A DNA stretch of 6,831 nucleotides from Candidatus Brevefilum sp. (GCA_007135845.1 SLIC01000235.1:1-6831); one strand, 5' to 3'; counted from the stretch's first letter, positions 1 to 6,831 are shown. A program made the numbers and translations. The notes: generated by a model not told the origin, from the letters alone.

Positions 1-87
1 ACGCCTGATCAGCGCGCCCAGCGAACCCGTCACAAACTGATCAAATCCAGTTTGGAATTTCCACAAAAAGCAAAGGATCCTCGATGA
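1..87 (+). CDS. C-terminal tail of an unidentified upstream gene (partial)
   Basis: Frame 1 is open from the left edge to a TGA at 85-87, giving 28 residues that end in FPQKAKDPR. The other two forward frames close within 40 bases. Its stop overlaps the hdrA start in an ATGA arrangement (84-87), the same 4-base overlap seen at the next two gene junctions, which is the main reason to believe it is a real gene end. The tail is basic and polar, with no cysteine motif or membrane segment, so no family can be assigned. From context it could be another subunit of the Hdr/hydrogenase complex (for example the missing HdrB), but nothing in these residues shows that. Confidence 0.55.
   Translation, partial: TPDQRAQRTRHKLIKSSLEFPQKAKDPR
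72..77 (+). promoter_or_regulatory. Ribosome binding site of hdrA
   Basis: AAAGGA lies 6 bases before the ATG at 84 and inside the end of the upstream reading frame. It supports the ATG at 84 as the hdrA start and, with the ATGA overlap, suggests coupled translation with the upstream gene. Confidence 0.6.
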
Positions 88-2609
88 GCGATCAACCCAA
101 GGAAAACAACAACGAAGAAGAACTTCGCATTGGTGTGTACATCTGCCACTGTGGCAGCAACATCGCCGGTGTGATTGACCCCGAAGAGGTTGTTAGATTC
201 TCAGAAGGGTTACCGGATGTGGTACATGCAACAGACACCCTCTACGCTTGTGCAGACTCGGGCCAACGTTTGATCAAAGAGGATATTGAAAAATACAAGT
301 TAAACCGCGTGGTTGTCTCTGCATGTTCAGTACGCATGCACGAACCAACTTTCCGCGGGGCAGTTGCAGAAGCGGGATTGAATCCCTTCTTGATGGAAAT
401 GGCGAACATTCGTGAGCAGTGTACCTGGGCTCACGGTCACGATCGGGAAGGTGCGCTGCAAAAATCAATGGATCTCACTGCAGCAGCCGTCGCCAAGACA
501 CGTTTTTTGACCCCCCTCGACATGATCGAAGTCCCGGTGACACATAAAGCCCTGGTCATCGGTGGTGGTGTTGCGGGCATCAGTGCCTCCCTGGACTTAG
601 CAGAACAGGGCATTGAGACAATTCTGGTGGAAAAGGAGCCAACCATTGGTGGGGTCATGTCCCAGCTCAACAAGACCTTCCCCACCATGGACTGCAGTAT
701 ATGAATACTCGCACCAAAAATGGTTGACGCGGCGCGTCAACCCCGGATTGATGTAAGAGCATTCACTGAAGTTGAAAAAGTTGAAGGGTTCGTCGGAAAT
801 TTCAAAGTCACCCTGCGAGAAAAAGCCAAGCATGTTTTAGCCGACCGCTGTAATGGCTGCGGCGATTGTGCAAAAGTCTGCCCAATTGAAGTGCCTAATC
901 ACTACGAATTAAATCTGGCACCCCGCAAGGCAGCGTATGTTCCGATGAGCCAATCGGTACCATTGATTTACTCCATTGACCTTGATGCCTGTATTCACTG
1001 TTATAAATGCGTTGAAGCCTGCGGTCCCCTGGAAGCGATTGATTTCAGCCAGGAGGATAAAGTCGTCGAGGAAGATATTGGGGCGATTGTGGTTGCCACC
1101 GGGTTCTCCCATTTTGACCCAAGCGTCATGGAAGAATATGGTTATGGGCGTTTCCCCAACGTTATCACCTCCATGGAAATGGAACGGCTCAACAACTCAG
1201 CTGGCCCTACCATGGGCAACCTGATGCGGCCGAGCGATCGAAAAAACCCACAAAAGATCGCTTTTATCAACTGCGTGGGCTCCCGTGACAAGCGCTATAT
1301 CCAGTCATGCTCAAATTTCTGCTGCATGTACTCGATAAAAAATGCAGTTCTCCTAAAACAAATGAATCCAAACCTGGATATCACCATTTATTATATGGAT
1401 ATCCGCACACCCTCCAAGGGTTATGAAGAATTTTACGATCGTGCCCGCGAGATGGGTATCCATTTTATCCAGGGACGACCAAGTTTGATCACAGAAGATG
1501 AAGAGACAAACAACTTGTTCATCCACTCTGAAGACATCACCTTGGGAAGGGTGATCGAAAACGAATATGACATGGTCATGCTCAACCAGGCAGCCATCCC
1601 GCAACCCGACCAAAACCATATGAGTTCTGTCCTTAATGTTGCCCAAAGCCCGGGCGGCTGGTTCATGGAATACCATCCCAAGCTGCGTCCGATGGACAGT
1701 CCCACCGATGGTATTTTCTTTGCCGGCGCCTGCCAGGGACCTAAAGACATTCCTGCCAGTGTAGCCCAGGGATCTGCTGCTGCTTCCCGCGCCAGTCGCA
1801 TTCTTCTTTCTGAAAAATGGCAGATTGAACCCATCGTGGCGGTGGTTTGGCCAGACCGTTGTACGGCGACAACAAAAGGCCGGGCATGCGGGTTATGTGT
1901 CAAAGCCTGCCCCTATGGTGCCGTGGTGATCGAAGGTGATAAACCCGCTGAAGTCATCACAGCTAAATGCCACGGTTGCGGTGGATGTGTTGCCGAATGC
2001 CCAGATGATGCAATCACCCAACTTCATTACACGGACGCCCAGATTCTGGCTCAGATGCGCGCCGTACTGGCTGATAAACCAGAAGAAAAGATTCTTGCCT
2101 TCAGGTGTCATTGGTGTTCCTACGGCGGTGCAGACCTGGCGGGAACCAGCCATTTTGAGTATACGGCCAATGAACGCGGCCTGCGGGTGATGTGTTCTGC
2201 CCGAATGGATTCAGATTTTATTTACGAAGCTTACCGTTTAGGTGCAGGTGCCGTCCTTTACTCAGGCTGCCATCCCCAGGATTGTCATTACATCACCGGT
2301 CAGGTGATTGGTGCAAAACGTGCTGATCGTTTGAAAAAGATATTTGACCGGATGGAAATGACCGAGGGTCGCTTCCGTGTTGAATGGATCAGCGCTGCTG
2401 AGGGTGACAAATATGCCCGAGTTCTCAATGAAATGCAAGCAGTTCTGGATGATATGTCACCTGAGCAATTGCAAGAAGAGATTTCTCGCTTGAAACCGGA
2501 TATGGAAAAACGCTTAAGGCGGTTACCGCATGTACCAGATGTGCCGGAAGCAATCATTTATTCTGATTCGCTTGTGAAGGCAATTTTACAAGCAAAGGAG
2601 ACCGCATGA
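84..2609 (+). CDS. hdrA: HdrA-MvhD fusion, FAD/Fe-S electron-bifurcating subunit, selenoprotein (Sec207 by UGA recoding)
   Basis: This is the flavin core of a cytoplasmic heterodisulfide reductase complex, where HdrA family proteins split electron pairs at FAD. It reads as 841 residues if TGA 702-704 is translated as selenocysteine. Seen in order: an N-terminal HdrA domain with C21, C23, C56, C81 and C113; an FAD Rossmann motif GGGVAG at 160-165 with E183; the D203-C-S-I-Sec207-I-L-A-P-K-M motif; an inserted two-cluster ferredoxin (C256/259/262/266 and C303/306/309/313); the flavin-domain motif C397-V-G-S-R then C409-x3-CC (413, 414), Fe-S ligands in this family; a second ferredoxin (C593, 602, 605, 609 and C629/632/635/639); and a C-terminal MvhD domain from about residue 667 with C675, C678, C704, C729 and C734. 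The fused MvhD implies direct electron input from the hydrogenase. An apparent start at 720 has no ribosome binding site and falls mid-motif, so it is not a gene start. A nonsense mutation is the less likely alternative. The stop overlaps the next start (ATGA). Confidence 0.9.
702..704 (+). other. In-frame UGA, predicted selenocysteine codon of hdrA (residue 207)
   Basis: The TGA interrupts an otherwise continuous frame: D-C-S-I precedes it and I-L-A-P-K-M-V-D follows without a shift. HdrA proteins normally have Cys, or Sec in known selenoprotein HdrAs, at this point. Reassignment of UGA to tryptophan is unlikely because TGG is used for Trp throughout and TGA ends hdrA and the following gene in ATGA overlaps. 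Confidence 0.88.
722..742 (+). promoter_or_regulatory. Predicted bacterial SECIS element (hairpin downstream of the Sec UGA)
   Basis: GGTTGACGC (722-730) and GCGTCAACC (734-742) are perfect reverse complements around a GGC loop (731-733). The stem begins 17 nt after the UGA, and 26 nt separate the UGA from the loop. Bacterial SECIS elements lie in the coding sequence just after the UGA and usually have a G in the first two loop positions, both true here. Unlike E. coli fdhF, there is no bulged U in the upper stem and the loop lacks the GU pair, so SelB recognition is inferred. The hairpin also encodes V-D-A-A-R-Q-P, so it is constrained by protein as well as RNA. Confidence 0.72.
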
Positions 2610-3565
2610 GCCACTCAATCATGATTAAAACCTTTGCAGATCAGGTCAAAGCCATCCCGGGTGGTGAACACCTGGAGTTATGTTATTCATGCGGCACCTG
2701 TGTTAGCAAGTGCATGATCCAACAAAAGGTTGAACCGGACTATAATCCCCGACGCCTGCTGCGGCTGGCAATGATGGACATGAAGGAAGAAGCCTTCGCA
2801 AGCCCAACGACCTGGATGTGCTCTGAATGTGATTTGTGTTACCAGGCCTGCCCCCAGGAGATTCACATCTCGCAAGTGATTGCAGCTGTTAAACAATTGG
2901 CTGTGGATGCTGGGTACACATCGCCATTAAACCCGGTTTCTGTGGATGAAGAACTCTGTTCTGGCTGCGGCATTTGTGTCATGGTCTGCCCTTATGAAGC
3001 GCCCTCTTTATTTGAGAAAGACATCAATGGAGAACCTGACCGCTTATCCCAGGTGGACGCGAACAAATGCATGCGCTGCGGCACCTGTGTGGGAGCATGC
3101 CCGTTGGGAGCCATTGCTAGAGAGGGTATTAGCAATACAGACATTCAATCACAAATTTCCTCGGAAACGACAGGCATTCCCGACATCATCACCTTCGTCT
3201 GTGATTGGTCGCTGAGAGAAGATGCCGACATCCAAATGTTAGAGCGTTATCCCGTCCAGCAGGTGAATGTTGTTCATATTCCTTGTACAGGTCGCATTGA
3301 CCCGCAGCATGCTTTGATGGCCCTTGATTCTGGTGTCAAAGGCGTTTTGGTATGCGGATGCAAACCGGGAGAGTGTCATTTTAAGCGGGGGAACCACGTT
3401 GCTTCCTGCAAACTGGGCATACTGGATACCATGCTGAATCAAATCCAGACACCACACAAAGAAATCCGTTTTGTCCAGATTGGCACACAAGAAAGGGGCC
3501 GTATCCGACATGAAATTGATGGGATGCTGAGCGCTCTGAATGTCGACAAGGAGGCGAAATCATGA
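2606..3565 (+). CDS. mvhD: HdrC-like / ferredoxin / MvhD fusion, hydrogenase iron-sulfur subunit
   Basis: This 319-residue protein joins three electron-transfer modules. Residues about 20-105 resemble HdrC, with two four-cysteine motifs (C26/29/32/36 and C72/75/78/82) that in the family bind two [4Fe-4S] clusters linking HdrA to HdrB. Residues about 110-170 are a two-cluster ferredoxin (C118/121/124/128 and C155/158/161/165). Residues about 193-300 are an MvhD domain, which in the family holds a [2Fe-2S] cluster passing electrons from hydrogenase to HdrA; it keeps C199, C227, C252 and C257 and the C-K-P-G-E-C-H-F motif. The usual C-x-W-C motif reads C199-D-W-S202, so one conserved Cys is Ser; C250 is an extra nearby Cys. 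No signal peptide or membrane segment is visible, so it is cytoplasmic. The start is supported by AAAGGAG at 2594-2600 and a 4-base overlap with hdrA. It is a wire rather than a catalytic subunit; which arm it serves is inferred. Confidence 0.87.
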   Translation: MSHSIMIKTFADQVKAIPGGEHLELCYSCGTCVSKCMIQQKVEPDYNPRRLLRLAMMDMKEEAFASPTTWMCSECDLCYQACPQEIHISQVIAAVKQLAVDAGYTSPLNPVSVDEELCSGCGICVMVCPYEAPSLFEKDINGEPDRLSQVDANKCMRCGTCVGACPLGAIAREGISNTDIQSQISSETTGIPDIITFVCDWSLREDADIQMLERYPVQQVNVVHIPCTGRIDPQHALMALDSGVKGVLVCGCKPGECHFKRGNHVASCKLGILDTMLNQIQTPHKEIRFVQIGTQERGRIRHEIDGMLSALNVDKEAKS

Positions 3566-4557
3566 CACAAAAACCAAAGCCAAAACTCGCCTTCTATTGG
3601 GCTGGCAGCTGCGGCGGCTGTGAAATTACGATAACAGAACTAGGCATGCGCTTGATTGATGTTTCTGAACAGGCTGAAATCGTATTCTGGCCCGCTGCGA
3701 TTGACTTTAAATACGATGATGTACGGGCCATGCCCGATCAGGATATTGACTTATGTTTTTTCAACGGTGCGATTCGCAACAGCGAGAATGAAGAAATCGC
3801 CCATCTCCTGCGACAGAAATCCAAAACAATGATCGCCTTCGGTTCCTGCTCTCATTTGGGCGGAATACCCGGACTGGCGAACATGTATGACATCGAAGCA
3901 TTGTGTGCGCGGGTGTTTGATACCACCCCCTCCCTGGATGACAGCCGCGGCATCCGACCGCAGATGGTCACAAATGTGCCTGAAGGTGAAATCGAGCTTC
4001 CTGAATTGTATGAATTGGTCAAACACCTGGCTGAGATCACGGATGTCGATTATTTTATGCCTGGCTGTCCACCTGTGGTTGACCAGGTTTGGAAAGTATT
4101 TCAGGCTGCCCTCAATGGTGGTTTACCCGCTAAAGGCAGTGTGATTGGCGTTGATCCGAAGAGTGTGTGTGATGTTTGTGATCGGGAAAAAGGCACCCCT
4201 GGCTTCCGAATATCTGCGTTTAAGCGTCCGCACGAGCTGACATTAGACCCCCATGCATGCTTCCTGACCCAGGGTGTGATTTGCTGCGGGCCTGCCACAA
4301 TGGCTGGATGCGGCACCCCCTGTTTATCCGGCAACATGCCCTGTCGGGGATGTTACGGTCCATCAGAAGGCGTTGTCGACCAGGGCGCAAAACTTGCCAG
4401 CGCCATTGGTGCGCTGATCGACACCGACGATCCTGATAAGCTCCAATCAATCCTCGACACACTCGTCGATCCGGCCGGCACATTCTACCGGTTTGGATTA
4501 GCACATTCGATCATGAGCAAGATGAAATATGAGTTAGGAAATCCAAATGAAGCATAA
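3562..4557 (+). CDS. mvhG: F420-non-reducing [NiFe] hydrogenase small subunit (MvhG, group 3c)
   Basis: This 331-residue protein is the electron-transfer small subunit of a cytoplasmic [NiFe] hydrogenase. It carries electrons from the Ni-Fe site in MvhA through Fe-S clusters towards an MvhD domain. The proximal-cluster ligands are visible: C17-G-G-C20 near the N-terminus, C96 in G-S-C-S-H-L-G-G-I-P-G, and C169 in P-G-C-P-P. Further cysteines (C203, C206, C233, C241, C242, C250, C254, C261, C264) provide ligands for the other clusters. There is no twin-arginine signal peptide, which separates it from periplasmic uptake hydrogenase small subunits and fits a soluble group 3 enzyme. AAGGAGG at 3548-3554 and the 4-base overlap with the preceding gene fix the start. 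The end overlaps mvhA by 11 bases. Confidence 0.93.
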   Translation: MTQKPKPKLAFYWAGSCGGCEITITELGMRLIDVSEQAEIVFWPAAIDFKYDDVRAMPDQDIDLCFFNGAIRNSENEEIAHLLRQKSKTMIAFGSCSHLGGIPGLANMYDIEALCARVFDTTPSLDDSRGIRPQMVTNVPEGEIELPELYELVKHLAEITDVDYFMPGCPPVVDQVWKVFQAALNGGLPAKGSVIGVDPKSVCDVCDREKGTPGFRISAFKRPHELTLDPHACFLTQGVICCGPATMAGCGTPCLSGNMPCRGCYGPSEGVVDQGAKLASAIGALIDTDDPDKLQSILDTLVDPAGTFYRFGLAHSIMSKMKYELGNPNEA

Positions 4558-6013
4558 GATCAGCATCGACCCCATCACACGCCTGGAAGGACATGCTCGG
4601 GTTGATTTATTTCTCAACGAGGATGGCGCCCTGGCCAATGCGTACCTAATTGTCCCAGAGCTGCGGGGTTTTGAGAAATTCTGTGAGGGACGACCCGTCG
4701 AGGAAATGCCCCGCATCACTCAACGCATTTGTGGTGTTTGCCCAATAGCGCACCATATGGCTGCCGCCAAAGCAGGCGATGCAGTTTATCATGTCGATCC
4801 ACCACCTACAGCGAAAAAATTACGCGAGCTGATGTATTCAGCCTTTTTTGTGGCGGATCATGCCACGCATTTTTATATCCTGGGTGGACCTGACTTTGTC
4901 GTTGGGCCTGATGCCCCCAAGTCGGAGAGAAACATTCTTGGTGTTGTCCGTAAGGTCGGCAAGGCCTTTGGTGCCAAGGTTATGCAGTTATTGAAGGACA
5001 ACCACGAAATCGCAGCCATGATCGGTGGGCGTTATATCCATTCCGTCAGCGCCATTGTTGGCGGGATCAGCAAGCCAATCACGGAAGAAGAACGTTTAGC
5101 TATCCTGGAACGGGCACACCGCTCGGTTAATTTTGCTAAGGAATCTTTAGCCCTTTTCGATGAAATCGTACTTGGCAATCCTGCCTATGTGGATATGATC
5201 ACCAGCGATGCCTTTGCCCACCAGACATATTACATGGGTTTGGTGGATGAAAACAACCACGTGAACTTCTACGACGGCAAGGTGAGGGTTGTTTCACCAA
5301 AGGGTAAAGAACTGTTGAAGTATGGCCCTGAAGAATACCTGGATGTGATTGCGGAACATATCGAACCATGGACATATCTCAAATTCCCTTACCTCAAACA
5401 GATTGGATGGAAAGGCTTTATGGATGGTGAAGACAGCGGTGTCTATCGAGCATCGCCACTTTCCCGGTTGAATGCCGCAGATGGCATGGCAACTCCAGAA
5501 GCACAAAAGATGTATGAGAAATTCTTCGATACTCTGGGCGGAAAGCCAGTCCACTCGACACTGGCGACCCATTGGGCACGATTGATTGAGATGCTGTACG
5601 CGGCAGAACGATCGGTAGAATTGGCCTCAGACCCGACCATTACCGATACTAATGTTCACACCATTCCGACGGAAACCCCCACAGAGGGAATCGCCATTGT
5701 GGAAGCACCGCGCGGCACCCTGACGCATCACTATAAGACGGATGAGCGTGGTCTGGTACAGGCAGTCAACCTGATTGTGGGTACAACCAACAACTATGCT
5801 GCCATTGACATGTCGATTGTTAAGGCAGCCAAAGACCTGATTAAAGCAGGGCAACACATCACCGATGCTGCGCTTAACAAAATAGAGATGGCTTTCAGAG
5901 CTTATGATCCCTGCATGGGCTGCGCAACCCATGCGCAACCAGGGGAAACACCCCTCAAGATCAAGCTCTTTGACCACAATCACACCCTCATTGAAGAAGT
6001 TCACAGGGATTAG
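4547..6013 (+). CDS. mvhA: F420-non-reducing [NiFe] hydrogenase large subunit (MvhA, group 3c)
   Basis: This 488-residue protein is the catalytic subunit that splits or makes H2. Both Ni-Fe ligand motifs are intact: R60-I-C62-G-V-C65-P-I-A-H69 near the N-terminus and D454-P-C456-M-G-C459-A-T-H462 near the C-terminus. All four metal ligands are Cys, so this is not the selenocysteine type seen in some Vhu hydrogenases. A 26-residue tail follows H462; in this superfamily such tails are removed by a dedicated endopeptidase after nickel insertion, so a maturation protease is expected elsewhere. Group 3c assignment rests on the motifs plus the MvhD/MvhG/HdrA neighbours. The start lies inside the end of mvhG (11-base overlap), with a modest AGGA at 4536-4539, consistent with coupled production of the two subunits. 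The stop is TAG, and the next gene begins 9 bases later. Confidence 0.94.
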   Translation: MKHKISIDPITRLEGHARVDLFLNEDGALANAYLIVPELRGFEKFCEGRPVEEMPRITQRICGVCPIAHHMAAAKAGDAVYHVDPPPTAKKLRELMYSAFFVADHATHFYILGGPDFVVGPDAPKSERNILGVVRKVGKAFGAKVMQLLKDNHEIAAMIGGRYIHSVSAIVGGISKPITEEERLAILERAHRSVNFAKESLALFDEIVLGNPAYVDMITSDAFAHQTYYMGLVDENNHVNFYDGKVRVVSPKGKELLKYGPEEYLDVIAEHIEPWTYLKFPYLKQIGWKGFMDGEDSGVYRASPLSRLNAADGMATPEAQKMYEKFFDTLGGKPVHSTLATHWARLIEMLYAAERSVELASDPTITDTNVHTIPTETPTEGIAIVEAPRGTLTHHYKTDERGLVQAVNLIVGTTNNYAAIDMSIVKAAKDLIKAGQHITDAALNKIEMAFRAYDPCMGCATHAQPGETPLKIKLFDHNHTLIEEVHRD

Positions 6014-6016
6014 GAG
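6012..6016 (+). promoter_or_regulatory. Ribosome binding site of the polyferredoxin gene
   Basis: AGGAG overlaps the last two bases of the mvhA TAG stop and sits 6 bases before the ATG at 6023. It selects that ATG as the start; the later in-frame ATGs at 6068 and 6086 have no comparable site. Confidence 0.65.
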
Positions 6017-6022
6017 CACACT

Positions 6023-6831
6023 ATGAGCGAGCGTGGAAAAACCATTAAAACCCGAACTGAACAATCGATGACCCTTGAACGCCCGATGGTAACACGGCAT
6101 TATGTGATGAACTGGGATCTTGACCGTTGTGTTGGCTGTCAAATGGGTCCAAATGTATGCCCAAAGGATGCCTTAACCCATGTGGAGGGCGAAATCGTCG
6201 ATGGACGTATGGTCGTTAAGCCGTCTGTGGATGTGGATCCTGATCTGTGCGTGTTTTGCGGAATATGCATGGAGGTTTGCACAGTACATGCCATCACGAT
6301 GACGGTCAATGATCAACCAGAAAATCCAGTGCTTAAGTACGAGGCTTTCCCGGAAGTGCGCGGACATCTCACCTTTGATAAGGATTCCTTCGATTTTTCT
6401 CTCAAAGACCTGGTAATCGATAACTGCCCCACCAATATCATCAGTTATGATGAGCAAAAAGGGACCATGGCAATCAAATATGAGGATTGTATCCGCTGCC
6501 GGCAATGTGAAGTGGCCAGTGAGGGTGCCTTCCAAGTAACCCAACGGTGGCAAGGCAGCGTGGAATTACATCGCGAAAGATGCGTGGAAGGCTGCCTGGC
6601 TTGCGCGGATGTCTGTCCTACTCGCGCCTTGCATATCAATGATTCAGATGAATTGATTTTGGCCGATTATTTTTGCATCAAATGTGGTGCCTGTATGCAT
6701 GCCTGTCCAATTAAGCCAGAGTTTTCTGAAGAAGAATTTACCTTTGAATCACAAGGTTTGACCCTCACCCGCAGTTATCAAAAACTGCTTAACGGGGACC
6801 AGCTTGCGATAAAAGTAGAACGATGGCGAAC
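6023..6831 (+). CDS. Polyferredoxin, MvhB/FwdF-like, truncated by the window edge
   Basis: The frame is open from ATG 6023 to the right edge (269 residues plus two bases), with no stop. It has 19 cysteines in ferredoxin-type motifs: C36-x2-C39-x6-C46-P, where Gly42 replaces the third Cys; C76/79/82/86; a lone C135-P followed by C156/159/162, with Ser166 at the usual fourth position; C187-x3-C191-x2-C194-x3-C198-P; and C218/221/224/228-P. My count is at least four probable [4Fe-4S] clusters, with a fifth site near the N-terminus short of one ligand. There is no signal peptide or clear membrane segment. It sits directly after mvhA, the place of mvhB in methanogen mvhDGAB operons, so it probably passes electrons between the hydrogenase/Hdr complex and ferredoxin or another enzyme. 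The motif irregularities make it unlike a simple tandem-repeat MvhB, so I give no symbol. Its full length and C-terminal partner domain are unknown. Confidence 0.82.
   Translation, partial: MSERGKTIKTRTEQSMTLERPMVTRHYVMNWDLDRCVGCQMGPNVCPKDALTHVEGEIVDGRMVVKPSVDVDPDLCVFCGICMEVCTVHAITMTVNDQPENPVLKYEAFPEVRGHLTFDKDSFDFSLKDLVIDNCPTNIISYDEQKGTMAIKYEDCIRCRQCEVASEGAFQVTQRWQGSVELHRERCVEGCLACADVCPTRALHINDSDELILADYFCIKCGACMHACPIKPEFSEEEFTFESQGLTLTRSYQKLLNGDQLAIKVERWR

Noticed and set aside
702..704. UGA read as tryptophan under an alternative genetic code
   Set aside because: TGG encodes Trp in every gene here, and TGA serves as the terminator of hdrA and the next gene in exact ATGA overlaps.
722..742. 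The inverted repeat as a transcription terminator or operator
   Set aside because: It lies deep inside a coding region, has no T-run after it, and its position relative to the UGA is better explained as a SECIS element.
720..2609. A separate 629-aa gene starting at ATG 720
   Set aside because: It is in the same frame as the upstream piece, has no ribosome binding site, and begins in the middle of the conserved I-L-A-P-K-M motif. It is the C-terminal part of a Sec-containing HdrA.
84..2609. hdrA as a pseudogene broken by a nonsense mutation
   Set aside because: There is only one stop, it is UGA, it falls exactly at a Cys/Sec position, a hairpin follows it at SECIS spacing, and the rest of the frame and all cluster motifs are intact.
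3562..6013. Membrane-bound or periplasmic uptake hydrogenase
   Set aside because: The small subunit has no twin-arginine signal peptide or C-terminal anchor, and the neighbours are soluble Hdr/MvhD proteins.
5627..6142. A 171-aa reverse-strand open frame, and other reverse-strand open frames
   Set aside because: They lie opposite well-supported genes, show no recognisable domain, and the one at 5627-6142 crosses the mvhA-polyferredoxin junction. They are shadows of the + strand genes.
6173..6553. A 126-aa reverse-strand open frame
   Set aside because: It is antisense to the polyferredoxin, whose cysteine motifs and ribosome binding site show that the + strand is coding.

Overview
The window is a tightly packed, single-strand (+) gene cluster for a soluble heterodisulfide reductase (Hdr) / F420-non-reducing [NiFe] hydrogenase (Mvh, group 3c) electron-transfer complex. 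In order it holds the 3' end of an unidentified upstream gene (1-87), hdrA with a C-terminal MvhD domain (84-2609), an HdrC-like/ferredoxin/MvhD fusion (2606-3565), mvhG (3562-4557), mvhA (4547-6013), and the first 269 codons of a polyferredoxin that runs off the right edge (6023-6831). Genes overlap by 4 or 11 bases or are 9 bases apart, so this looks like one translationally coupled operon. There is no intergenic space of any size, and I see no promoter, terminator, RNA gene, mobile element or CRISPR. The D-G-A-polyferredoxin order matches the methanogen mvhDGAB order.

The main point is that hdrA is interrupted by an in-frame TGA at 702-704, which I read as a selenocysteine codon. The reading frame continues unbroken on both sides, and the TGA falls exactly where HdrA proteins have a conserved Cys (D-C-S-x-Cys/Sec-I-L-x-P-K-M). 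A perfect 9-bp hairpin with a GGC loop lies 17 nt downstream (722-742), within the spacing expected of a bacterial SECIS element. A gene caller would split this gene into a 206-aa N-terminal piece and a 629-aa C-terminal piece; the true product is probably one 841-aa selenoprotein with Sec207.

Working together, MvhA/MvhG would oxidise H2 at the Ni-Fe site. Electrons would pass through MvhG Fe-S clusters and MvhD-type [2Fe-2S] domains to the HdrA FAD, where flavin-based electron bifurcation would send one electron to ferredoxin and the other through the HdrC-like arm. No HdrB (the CCG-domain, disulfide-reducing subunit) is in the window. It may lie upstream, downstream or elsewhere, or the final acceptor may differ from the methanogen one.

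The organism is probably a selenoprotein-using anaerobic bacterium. The SECIS-like hairpin sits inside the coding region just after the UGA (bacterial arrangement; archaeal SECIS elements are usually in untranslated regions), and genes have strong AGGAG-type ribosome binding sites. The phylum cannot be fixed from this sequence; anaerobic Chloroflexota or sulfate-reducing/syntrophic Desulfobacterota are guesses only.
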